From contig WASR01000138.1 of assembly GCA_009712615.1 (NCBI GenBank), positions 1 to 5,492 of the forward strand: a DNA stretch of 5,492 nt. Direction: 5' to 3'. Position 1 is the stretch's first letter. Every line of letters starts with the position of its first letter. The notes under the pieces are model-generated. The model was given only the letters and a program-made list of their open reading frames with translations, did no database searches and was not told the origin of the DNA. A program made the position numbers and the translations under genes. This document shows, in pieces, positions 1 to 5,275 of the stretch. This stretch comes from Methanobacterium sp. GTDB taxonomy: Archaea > Methanobacteriota > Methanobacteria > Methanobacteriales > Methanobacteriaceae.

Positions 1-14
1 TCCACCAACCGCTA

Positions 15-23
15 ACTATATTA
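15..23 (+). promoter_or_regulatory. Possible TATA box for the substrate-binding protein gene
   Basis: ACTATATTA resembles an archaeal TATA box. The expected transcription start, about 25 bases downstream, would fall near 44-48, giving a leader of roughly 25 bases before the ATG at 72. The window is AT-rich, so a chance match is quite possible, and no clear BRE was identified. Confidence 0.25.
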
Positions 24-71
24 GATCATGTCGTAAAGCAGAACTTATTCTTGTTAAGTTTGGTGTTAACC

Positions 72-1145
72 ATGAAAGATCAGAAAATAATTTTAATCTC
101 TTTGATAGCAATTTTAGCAGTTGTTGGTTTGGTTGGAGTGTACGTAAACCTTCAAAATACATCATCAAATAATGGCCAAATAACCGATATGGCAGGTAGA
201 ACTGTTTCAATCCCAGCAGAAATCAATAAAACATATTCCACAGCAGGATCAGTGACAATAATGCTTTATATGCTGGCCCCTGACTCTATGATTGGTTGGA
301 ACTCTCAAAATGGAACTAACAATTACATGCCAGATAAATATAAAACTCTCCCAGTTTTAGGAGGCGGGCAGGGACAGGGCGAAGGAACATCTAGCTATGA
401 AACTGTTATTTCCAAAGAACCCGATATTGTGTTTGTTGGACATGGAGGGGACAACGATACAATAAACAGAATCCAACAAAAATTTGGGGAAATTCCTGCG
501 GTTGATATTGAAGGGGATAACAATTTAACAAATATTATTCCCTCTATTAAATTTATGGGAACTGTACTTGGAAATCAAAACCAGGCAAATGATTTAATCA
601 ATTTTTACACGAATGTTCTGGAACAAGTAAATAGCACTGTCTCTACTATACCGGATTCTGAAAAGAAAAAGGTTTATTATGCCCGAAGCGGAGATGGATT
701 GACAACATTTGCAGCAGGTTCTCCTCAAACACAACTGATTGGGATAAGCGGAGGTAAAAGTGTTGTACAGGCCCCAGTTGCGAGTGGAGGAATGACAGTT
801 TCAATGGAAATGGTTATCAGCTGGAATCCTGATGTTATTATCACTAGCAGCAGTGAGTTTTACAATTCAGTTTATAATAATCAGCTATGGCAGAATATTA
901 CCGCTGTAAAAAATAAACAAGTCTATTTAACCCCCCAAGATCCATTTAACTGGTTTGAAAGTCCACCCGGAGCTAATACCATAATTGGGATTCCATGGAC
1001 AGCTAAAGTCTTATATCCTGATAAGTTCCAGAATTTGGACTTAAAAAATCTCACACAAACTTTTTATTCCAAGTTTTATCATTACAACTTGACCGATGAT
1101 CAGGTGTCAAATATAATTAGTTCATCGGGCTTGGAGAATAATTGA
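72..1145 (+). CDS. ABC transporter substrate-binding protein, iron/corrinoid/metal-chelate type (PF01497-like)
   Basis: The 357-residue product is probably the extracytoplasmic solute receptor of an ABC importer for a ferric chelate, corrinoid or related metal complex. Residues 6-25 form one strongly hydrophobic segment behind a short charged start (MKDQK), so the protein is exported or anchored by an uncleaved helix. There is no lipobox cysteine. The mature part opens with DMAGRTVSIP (39-48), the usual first strand of this family (COG0614). It continues with an ISKEPDIVFV segment, a WNPDVIITSS segment before the second lobe, and NKQVYLTP near the C-terminus. Length is typical of the family. 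I chose ATG 72 over an in-frame TTG at 51 because it directly precedes the charged start of the signal, and GGTG at 62-65 gives a weak RBS six bases upstream. No permease or ATPase gene is present, so partners must lie upstream or elsewhere. The substrate cannot be read from the sequence. The family call is sound; the ligand is open. Confidence 0.85.
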   Translation: MKDQKIILISLIAILAVVGLVGVYVNLQNTSSNNGQITDMAGRTVSIPAEINKTYSTAGSVTIMLYMLAPDSMIGWNSQNGTNNYMPDKYKTLPVLGGGQGQGEGTSSYETVISKEPDIVFVGHGGDNDTINRIQQKFGEIPAVDIEGDNNLTNIIPSIKFMGTVLGNQNQANDLINFYTNVLEQVNSTVSTIPDSEKKKVYYARSGDGLTTFAAGSPQTQLIGISGGKSVVQAPVASGGMTVSMEMVISWNPDVIITSSSEFYNSVYNNQLWQNITAVKNKQVYLTPQDPFNWFESPPGANTIIGIPWTAKVLYPDKFQNLDLKNLTQTFYSKFYHYNLTDDQVSNIISSSGLENN

Positions 1146-1157
1146 ATAATCGATACG

Positions 1158-1198
1158 TTTAAATATGCTTATCGCACATACAATGGAATGTTATAAAT
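1158..1198 (+). promoter_or_regulatory. Two TATA-like sequences in the gap after the binding-protein gene
   Basis: TTTAAATA at 1158-1165 and TTATAAAT at 1191-1198 both resemble archaeal TATA boxes. From the second, transcription would begin near 1222 and run directly into the stem-loop at 1236-1271, which suggests a short RNA. No coding region of useful length starts here. Either match may be chance in AT-rich DNA. Confidence 0.25.
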
Positions 1199-1235
1199 CG
1201 ACTGAAATGTTTTAAGTAGGACGCCATAGACAACT

Positions 1236-1271
1236 GAGATTAGGGGAATACCTCCAAATTTCCCTAATTTC
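1236..1271 (+). other. Stem-loop with a Shine-Dalgarno-complementary loop (candidate small RNA, terminator or leader element)
   Basis: The left arm GAGATTAGGGGAA (1236-1248) pairs with the right arm TTTCCCTAATTTC (1259-1271) over 13 base pairs, two of them G-U. The 10-base loop is TACCTCCAAA. The loop holds ACCTCC, the complement of GGAGGT. TACCTCCA is an exact 8-base complement of the glnA RBS region at 4055-4062, and ACCTCCA matches seven bases of the RBS region at 1434-1440. A T-rich stretch (CTTCTATTTTT) ends near 1300 and could terminate a short transcript of about 80 bases. The stem is seen directly; any function as a trans-acting RNA, a cis element of the following gene, or the terminator of the preceding gene is inference. 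Confidence 0.45.
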
Positions 1272-1378
1272 CTTCATCTATAACCACGATCTTCTATTTT
1301 TAAAATTTAGAAATTATTTAATTACGATATTTTTATCAATTAAAGCAGGATTTTAGTTCGTTTTTAGTGGTGATGAAA

Positions 1379-1388
1379 AAATTTATTT
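1379..1388 (+). promoter_or_regulatory. Possible TATA box for the two-gene radical SAM unit
   Basis: AAATTTATTT lies about 47 bases before the RBS at 1435. A start of transcription near 1405-1412 would give a short leader with the GGAGGT signal. This is the best candidate between the hairpin and the gene, but it is weak compared with the glnA TATA box. Confidence 0.3.
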
Positions 1389-1434
1389 CAAAGCAAACAG
1401 AAATAACTCTTTACTAAAATAGCAGATAATTTAT

Positions 1435-1440
1435 GGAGGT
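1435..1440 (+). promoter_or_regulatory. Ribosome binding site deciding the TTG start at 1447
   Basis: GGAGGT, a full match to the archaeal anti-Shine-Dalgarno sequence, stands six bases before TTG 1447. This fixes an unusual TTG start. The conserved-looking MKIRGDF N-terminus begins exactly there. Confidence 0.85.
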
Positions 1441-1446
1441 TTTTAA

Positions 1447-1851
1447 TTGAAGATACGCGGAGATTTTGTGACAAATAGCAGTTCAACTAGTTTCATTTTG
1501 ACTGCAAAGGAAGATATTTTTGATGTGAACATCGAACACTTCACAAAAACTGGTAAAATTGGTGTTGTACAACTGCTTACATTCCTTAAGACTGAAATGA
1601 AAAAAGAAGGTAAACAGGCTAAAGTAGGGGACAATGAATTTTATTTCACACAAAAAAAATTTTCGATTGGAAAATCCATCAAACTAGATGAAAACATTGA
1701 TCCAGATGAAATTGCAACAACTGACTTCAGTAAGTTATCAGACGATGAAATGTGGAACCTAATCAACTGGATAGTTGTCAAGGGCAAGGGGAAAGATCTT
1801 TATGGCATAGGAGCCACACAAATCATTGACCCTAAATGTGAATGTGATTAA
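1447..1851 (+). CDS. Small protein with N-terminal FVTNSSSTSF signature, putative substrate of the adjacent radical SAM enzyme
   Basis: This is a 134-residue soluble protein without signal peptide or membrane segment. Its N-terminus reads MKIRGDFVTNSSSTSFIL, with a Ser/Thr run at residues 11-15. From memory, unchecked, similar KIR.DFVTNSSS-S-SF starts recur on otherwise unrelated uncharacterised proteins of anaerobes, archaea and phages. The middle is charged and lysine-rich, with a helical EMWNLINWIVV segment (101-111). The tail is DPKCECD, and C131 and C133 are its only cysteines. The TTG start is fixed by GGAGGT six bases upstream. The radical SAM gene begins eight bases after the stop, so the two are almost certainly co-transcribed and may be translationally coupled. 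I infer that this protein, or its N- or C-terminal end, is the radical SAM substrate, as in precursor/maturase pairs. It is long for a typical peptide precursor, so it could instead be a carrier or partner protein. I do not recognise a catalytic fold. Confidence 0.8.
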   Translation: MKIRGDFVTNSSSTSFILTAKEDIFDVNIEHFTKTGKIGVVQLLTFLKTEMKKEGKQAKVGDNEFYFTQKKFSIGKSIKLDENIDPDEIATTDFSKLSDDEMWNLINWIVVKGKGKDLYGIGATQIIDPKCECD

Positions 1852-1856
1852 GGGAG
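1852..1856 (+). promoter_or_regulatory. Ribosome binding site of the radical SAM gene
   Basis: GGGAG directly follows the upstream stop codon. It stands three bases before ATG 1860 and six before ATG 1863. By analogy with the RBS at 1435 (spacing six), the second ATG may be the one used, giving 349 instead of 350 residues. Confidence 0.5.
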
Positions 1857-1859
1857 TTC

Positions 1860-2912
1860 ATGATGAGAAAACATTTCAGTGGTTACAACTTCCTGGCAGA
1901 CCCCAAAACAGGAGTTACATTCAGATGGGGAGATAATTTTAATGAAGATCCTTACATGGCGCCATGGCCAGAACTGGTGGACATATCCATTTCAAATTAC
2001 TGTATTAATGATTGTGAATATTGTTACAGACAAAGCAGTGAAAATGGAAGTTTTATGTCCCTTGAAGACTTTCAAATTTGTCTCGAACAACTCAGCAATG
2101 CAAAATTTGGTGGTGTATTCCAGATTGCCCTTGGAGGTGGAGAACCGCTTCTCCATCCAGATCTCGGCAGTATGTTGAGATTAGCAAAGGAATACAACAT
2201 AGTTCCGAATTACACAACGAGTGGAAAATTTTTCACAGATGAAAATCTTGAAATAACCCGGGAATGCTGTGGTGCAATTGCAGTATCTTGGGATCCAACT
2301 AGGAACCTTACATTGAATGAAATTAAAGAATTGGGAAAATTACTTAAAGCTAATCACATTCCTTCCAATATTCACTTTGTAGTTTCAAAAAGTACCATTA
2401 ACACCGCCATAAAAATTTTAAAGGGAGATTTGGAGGAATATCTTGTAGATTATAACTCTGTGATATTTTTAACCTACAAACCCACAGGAAGGGCATCGAA
2501 TTCCGATATACTAAAAGAGGGGCCAAAACTATATGAATTTTTGAACCTTATTGATGAATCTCCAACTGATTTAAAAATAGGGTTTGATGCTTGCTTCGTT
2601 CCAGTTCTGATAAAAAATACTGCAATTGATACAGATTTTGTAGACAGCTGTGAATGTGGATATTTCTCACTCTACATCGATGAAAACTTGAATGTTAGCC
2701 CCTGTTCATTTTGCAACGATGAAAGTTACTGCTACAACCTGAATGAAACTAGTATTGAAGACATTTGGAGGGAAAAACTGTCAACTTACAGGGAATTTGT
2801 AGAGGAAAACACCAAAGATAGCTGCAAAGAATGTGATAAAAATTCTGAATGCCGGGGCAGGTGCCCATTTTTTAAGGAACTCTTCCTATGTTATGATACT
2901 GAAGATCAGTAA
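1860..2912 (+). CDS. Radical SAM enzyme with SPASM-type C-terminal domain, putative peptide/protein-modifying maturase
   Basis: The 350-residue cytoplasmic iron-sulfur enzyme should cleave S-adenosylmethionine reductively to start radical chemistry. The SAM-cluster motif CxxxCxxC is at C48, C52 and C55 (CINDCEYC), followed by the GGGEP SAM-binding motif at 92-96. The C-terminal third carries a SPASM arrangement: C264/C266, then C282, then C322-x2-C325-x5-C331-x3-C335, and a last C344. This is the cysteine pattern that binds auxiliary 4Fe-4S clusters in the PqqE/anSME group of maturases. Additional cysteines at 245, 285 and 291 are more than the minimum. The usual G of the Gx4C motif is N278 here. 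Enzymes with this architecture mostly act on ribosomally made peptides or proteins, including thioether, C-C crosslink and epimerisation chemistry; which reaction occurs here cannot be read. The gene starts eight bases after the FVTNSSSTSF-type gene, which makes that protein the leading substrate candidate. No RRE-like (PqqD) leader-binding domain was recognised in the N-terminal 40 residues. Confidence 0.92.
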   Translation: MMRKHFSGYNFLADPKTGVTFRWGDNFNEDPYMAPWPELVDISISNYCINDCEYCYRQSSENGSFMSLEDFQICLEQLSNAKFGGVFQIALGGGEPLLHPDLGSMLRLAKEYNIVPNYTTSGKFFTDENLEITRECCGAIAVSWDPTRNLTLNEIKELGKLLKANHIPSNIHFVVSKSTINTAIKILKGDLEEYLVDYNSVIFLTYKPTGRASNSDILKEGPKLYEFLNLIDESPTDLKIGFDACFVPVLIKNTAIDTDFVDSCECGYFSLYIDENLNVSPCSFCNDESYCYNLNETSIEDIWREKLSTYREFVEENTKDSCKECDKNSECRGRCPFFKELFLCYDTEDQ

Positions 2913-2952
2913 AGATCACTAATTGATTGCATTAAAATAATTCTAAAATGGT

Positions 2953-2968
2953 TGTTCAACTTTGAACA
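2953..2968 (+). repeat. Perfect inverted repeat TGTTCAA-CT-TTGAACA
   Basis: Two 7-base arms surround a 2-base centre, 40 bases after the radical SAM stop. As DNA it looks like a dimeric regulator site. As RNA it could form a 6-bp stem with an ACTT loop, but no T-run follows, so a terminator role is weak. Confidence 0.5.
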
Positions 2969-2980
2969 TTAATTATGAAA

Positions 2981-2988
2981 TTAAATTT
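2981..2988 (+). promoter_or_regulatory. Possible TATA box of the E1-like gene
   Basis: TTAAATTT would place the start of transcription near 3005-3012. That is within the inverted repeat at 2991-3022 and ahead of the RBS-like AGGTG at 3027-3031. The geometry is coherent with translation planned from ATG 3039. The match to the TATA consensus is only moderate. Confidence 0.35.
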
Positions 2989-2990
2989 GT

Positions 2991-3022
2991 AAACAGTTAA
3001 CTGAAGTTGTGAATAACTGTTT
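2991..3022 (+). repeat. Perfect 9-bp inverted repeat, candidate operator before the E1-like gene
   Basis: AAACAGTTA (2991-2999) and TAACTGTTT (3014-3022) are perfect reverse complements separated by 14 bases. The left half also starts the palindrome CAGTTAACTG (2994-3003). It lies just downstream of the TATA-like sequence and over the expected transcription start, a common place for archaeal repressor sites. The regulator is unknown. It does not match the GGAA-N6-TTCC nitrogen operator. Confidence 0.5.
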
Positions 3023-3026
3023 CTGT

Positions 3027-3031
3027 AGGTG
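3027..3031 (+). promoter_or_regulatory. RBS-like AGGTG serving an interrupted start at 3039
   Basis: AGGTG stands seven bases before ATG 3039, good archaeal spacing. By contrast ATG 3075 has only GGGA one base before it. This argues that ribosomes were meant to start at 3039. Confidence 0.45.
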
Positions 3032-3038
3032 TTTGTAC

Positions 3039-3074
3039 ATGTCAAAAGATTAATATGAAAATATATATTGGGAA
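3039..3074 (+). pseudogene. Interrupted N-terminal extension of the E1-like gene (in-frame TAA at 3051-3053)
   Basis: ATG 3039 is in frame with the E1-like gene. It reads MSKD, TAA, then YENIYWE into MINRQ of the gene below. The YWEMINRQ stretch looks like real protein: MoeB/ThiF proteins commonly carry an aromatic residue shortly before the conserved Arg-Gln (RYxRQ-type). One base change (TAA to GAA) would give a continuous 250-residue protein. The alternative is that MSKD is a chance mini-ORF and translation starts at 3075. Confidence 0.45.
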
Positions 3075-3791
3075 ATGATCAACAGGCAGAAGGGAATTTT
3101 AAACAAAAAAGAACAGTTAAAACTTAAAGATTCCGTGGTTACTGTTATTGGGTGTGGAGGTATTGGAGGAGCAGTCATTGAAATGCTTGCAAGAATGGGA
3201 GTTAATCATCTTAAAATAGTTGATAAAGATGTATTTGATTATTCAAATATTAACAGGCAGCTCATGAGCAGTATTGATCATGTTGGACGTCCAAAGACCG
3301 AAGTAACCAAAGAAACAATCCAATCCATCAATCCGTTTGCCGATATTGATGTTTTCGATACAGAGTTAGATGAATCCAATGTAGAGGAGATAGTAGAGGG
3401 CAGCAGCATTGTTGTTGATGCTCTTGATAACTTAAAAACAAGAATTATTACCAGTAGGAAAGCAATGGAACTTAAAGTACCATTTGTACATGGTGCCATT
3501 CACGGTACTATGGGTCAAGTCACAACTTTCACCAATGAAACTCCCAATTATGAAGAAACATTTAGATTAAATTCTTCTGGTAAAGAATTATCTGAAGATG
3601 TTTTTAACGAAGTTTCAAAATTGGCTAAAGAAGTTCCACCTGTTATTGGCCCAGTTCCAAATATAGTGGGATGTTTACAGTCATTTGAAGTAGTGAAAAT
3701 ATTGACTGGAAAGGGAAATATTATCATGGCCCCGGAAGTTTTAATATTCGATCTTTTAAAGAAAGAATCATTTTCAGTAGTTGAATTCTAA
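3075..3791 (+). CDS. ThiF/MoeB/HesA-family E1-like adenylyltransferase
   Basis: The 238-residue cytoplasmic Rossmann-type enzyme should adenylate the C-terminal carboxylate of a protein or peptide partner with ATP, as ThiF, MoeB, MccB and ubiquitin E1s do. Visible motifs in order are: R4-Q5, the likely Arg finger reaching the neighbouring subunit; the nucleotide loop GCGGIGG (26-32); D50 for ribose; NINRQ (58-62); the lysine of GRPK (K74); and DALDN (115-119). LQSFEVVKILTG (201-212) near the C-terminus corresponds to the family's late helix. The only cysteines are C27 and C200, so both CxxC zinc pairs and the usual catalytic cysteine before the GP..G loop are missing. Adenylation without thioester transfer is therefore likely. 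ATG 3075 has no good RBS, and the natural start appears to be 3039, cut off by a TAA. It sits between the radical SAM pair and glnA, with its own probable promoter. The partner is unknown: no MoaD/ThiS-like protein ending in GG is in the window. Confidence 0.85.
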   Translation: MINRQKGILNKKEQLKLKDSVVTVIGCGGIGGAVIEMLARMGVNHLKIVDKDVFDYSNINRQLMSSIDHVGRPKTEVTKETIQSINPFADIDVFDTELDESNVEEIVEGSSIVVDALDNLKTRIITSRKAMELKVPFVHGAIHGTMGQVTTFTNETPNYEETFRLNSSGKELSEDVFNEVSKLAKEVPPVIGPVPNIVGCLQSFEVVKILTGKGNIIMAPEVLIFDLLKKESFSVVEF

Positions 3792-3802
3792 TCAAATCCC
3801 AA

Positions 3803-3820
3803 TTTTACTCTTTTTATTTT
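3803..3820 (+). terminator. T-rich archaeal terminator after the E1-like gene
   Basis: TTTTACTCTTTTTATTTT begins 12 bases after the stop codon. Runs of T without a hairpin are the usual archaeal terminator, so the E1-like transcript probably ends here and is separate from glnA. Confidence 0.55.
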
Positions 3821-3940
3821 AGATAAATTATTATTTGAATGTATTACAAGCCCATTAATAGTATTTAACCCGGCCCCACTTAAAAAATCGTTAATCAACG
3901 AAATTTAGCATTTCAACTCCAACACTTGGATATTATAATC

Positions 3941-3975
3941 AATGTACATTAAAAACCCGCTGAATCAGTACATTA
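3941..3975 (+). repeat. Small palindrome and direct repeat upstream of glnA
   Basis: AATGTACATT (3941-3950) is a perfect 10-base palindrome. GTACATTA occurs at 3944-3951 and again at 3968-3975, 24 bases apart, upstream of the glnA TATA box. This could be an activator site or chance; nothing else supports it. The rest of the 278-base gap (3821-3940) shows no gene. Confidence 0.25.
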
Positions 3976-3999
3976 GATCATAGAATTATCTTCAAAACA

Positions 4000-4007
4000 T
4001 TTATATA
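4000..4007 (+). promoter_or_regulatory. TATA box of glnA
   Basis: TTTATATA is a textbook archaeal TATA box, preceded by the A-rich CAAAACA that could serve as BRE. The expected transcription start is near 4030, giving a leader of about 40 bases that contains the RBS. Confidence 0.75.
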
Positions 4008-4016
4008 TTATTAAAA

Positions 4017-4030
4017 GGAAACTACTTTCC
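4017..4030 (+). promoter_or_regulatory. NrpR-type nitrogen operator (GGAA-N6-TTCC)
   Basis: GGAAACTACTTTCC matches exactly the GGAA-N6-TTCC operator bound by the repressor NrpR in Methanococcus maripaludis at nif and glnA. It lies between the TATA box and the expected start of transcription, where repressor binding would block the polymerase. Inferred control: repressed with ample ammonium, released by 2-oxoglutarate under nitrogen limitation. Only one clear operator was seen. Confidence 0.75.
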
Positions 4031-4055
4031 GGTATAAAGATCATGATATTCTCAT

Positions 4056-4061
4056 GGAGGT
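4056..4061 (+). promoter_or_regulatory. Ribosome binding site of glnA
   Basis: GGAGGT stands eight bases before ATG 4070 but only two before the in-frame TTG 4064, so ATG 4070 is the start. TGGAGGTA at 4055-4062 is an exact complement of the hairpin loop at 1249-1256. Confidence 0.85.
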
Positions 4062-4069
4062 AATTGATC

Positions 4070-5275
4070 ATGGAAGACAAAATAGGAAAGGTTATTGAAA
4101 ACATTGAAAGATGCGGTACAAAATTTGTAAGGCTGCAGTTCGTGGACATACATGGAACTCCAAAAAACATGGCAGTTCAAATAGCAAAACCAGGGGACAT
4201 TGAAGACATACTCAAAGATGGTTTACTCTTTGACGGTTCATCAGTTGATGGATTTGTTGACATAAATGCTAGTGACTTGATTATTAAGCCAGACCCTGAC
4301 ACATTCTCCACACTACCATGGAGACCAGAAGAAAAAGGTGTATGCAGATTTATATGTGACATATACTGGCCAGATATGACTCCTTTCGAAGGAGACCCTA
4401 GAAATGTTCTGAAAAAAGCCCTTGCAAAAATTGAAGACAAAGGTTACCAGTACAACGTTGGTCCAGAACCAGAATTTTTCATCATAGGTGAAGATGCTGA
4501 AGGTAACATAGTACCCCACGATAATGGTATATACTTCGATGTTGAGCCTGTTGATCAGGGAACTGATGTTAGAAGAGAACTAGTTTTAGGATTAGAGGAA
4601 TTAAACTTTGAAGTTGAAGTAAGCCACCACGAAGTTGGACCAGGTCAGCACGAAATTGATTTCAAATTTGACCATGCAATGAAAACAGCAGACGCTGTCA
4701 TAACCTTCAAACAGGCCATAAAAGCCATAGTAGACAACCTGGGTTACATGGTCACTTTCATGCCTAAACCATTCTTCGGTGTGAACGGAAGCGGTATGCA
4801 CGTCCACCAGAGTTTATTCAAAAACGGAAAAAACATCTTCTACGACCCTGATGGACAAGATCAGTTATCTGAAGAAGCAAGATATTTCATTGGAGGATTA
4901 CTCAAACACTCCAAAGCATTATCTGCAATTGTTGCACCTACAGTCAACTCCTACAAAAGGTTAGTACCAGGATATGAAGCACCTTGCTACATAGCATACG
5001 GTCTTAAAAACAGGTCAACACTAGTCAGAATCCCAGCCTCCCGTGGAAACGGTACAAGGGTTGAATTCAGATGCCCAGACCCATCCTGTAACCCATACCT
5101 AGCATTCGCAGCAATGTTAGAATCTGGAATGGACGGTATCAACAACAAAATCGATCCAGGTGACGCTACTGAAATTGATGTGTTCGGATTAGATGCAGCA
5201 GGACTAGAAAAAGAAGGAATTGAAACATTACCATCCAGTCTATGGGAAGCATACCATGCAATAGAACAGGATTAA
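4070..5275 (+). CDS. glnA: Glutamine synthetase type I, cut short by an in-frame stop codon
   Basis: Glutamine synthetase makes glutamine from glutamate, ammonia and ATP, the main route of ammonium assimilation, and normally works as a cytoplasmic dodecamer. Visible motifs are: the beta-grasp FDGSS (54-58); GPEPEFF (131-137) with metal-binding glutamates; E188 and E195 of the [11 protein letters not shown] stretch; [15 protein letters not shown] (233-247) with the metal ligand H244; [13 protein letters not shown] (293-305) with the flap glutamate E303; and the [10 protein letters not shown] segment. No adenylylation-site tyrosine motif is present, so it is the alpha-type GSI. The residue matching the feedback arginine R62 of Bacillus subtilis is D64. 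The gene stops after 401 residues at TAA 5273-5275. The family usually has about 442, and the missing tail follows in the same frame. The lost part contains the C-terminal helix that locks the two hexamer rings together in known GSI structures, so the product as written is probably not functional. Expression is likely controlled by the NrpR-type operator at 4017. Confidence 0.95.
   Translation: MEDKIGKVIENIERCGTKFVRLQFVDIHGTPKNMAVQIAKPGDIEDILKDGLLFDGSSVDGFVDINASDLIIKPDPDTFSTLPWRPEEKGVCRFICDIYWPDMTPFEGDPRNVLKKALAKIEDKGYQYNVGPEPEFFIIGEDAEGNIVPHDNGIYFDVEPVDQGTDVRRELVLGLEELNFEVEVSHHEVGPGQHEIDFKFDHAMKTADAVITFKQAIKAIVDNLGYMVTFMPKPFFGVNGSGMHVHQSLFKNGKNIFYDPDGQDQLSEEARYFIGGLLKHSKALSAIVAPTVNSYKRLVPGYEAPCYIAYGLKNRSTLVRIPASRGNGTRVEFRCPDPSCNPYLAFAAMLESGMDGINNKIDPGDATEIDVFGLDAAGLEKEGIETLPSSLWEAYHAIEQD

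Noticed and set aside
1373..1417. 14-codon ORF (MKKFISKQTEITLY) just upstream of the FVTNSSSTSF-type gene, considered as a peptide precursor.
   Set aside because: The GGTGAT that could be its RBS overlaps or abuts the ATG with no spacing, the predicted TATA box lies inside it, and the peptide has no recognisable modification motif.
1879..2178. 99-codon + strand ORF inside the radical SAM gene.
   Set aside because: It is a shadow of the real gene: it overlaps the CxxxCxxC-coding region in another frame and has no RBS or recognisable protein features.
3055..3078. Mini-ORF MKIYIGK overlapping ATG 3075 by ATGA, as a coupling peptide.
   Set aside because: It has no RBS, and the bases are better explained as coding sequence in the other frame (YENIYWEM).
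20..3981. ATTAGATCAT found at 20-29 and again at 3972-3981, as a shared regulatory site.
   Set aside because: It stands at different positions relative to the promoters, has no symmetry, and a 10-base repeat in AT-rich DNA of this length can be chance.
4177..4807. Several minus-strand ORFs of 65-90 codons within glnA and other genes.
   Set aside because: All lie antisense to clear genes, have no promoter or RBS support, and encode low-complexity sequence typical of antisense frames.
3051..5275. Reassignment of TAA to a sense codon in this organism.
   Set aside because: TAA ends the radical SAM, small-protein and E1-like genes at sensible family lengths, and the distal glnA stop is also TAA. 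Archaeal recoding known to me concerns TAG (pyrrolysine), not TAA.
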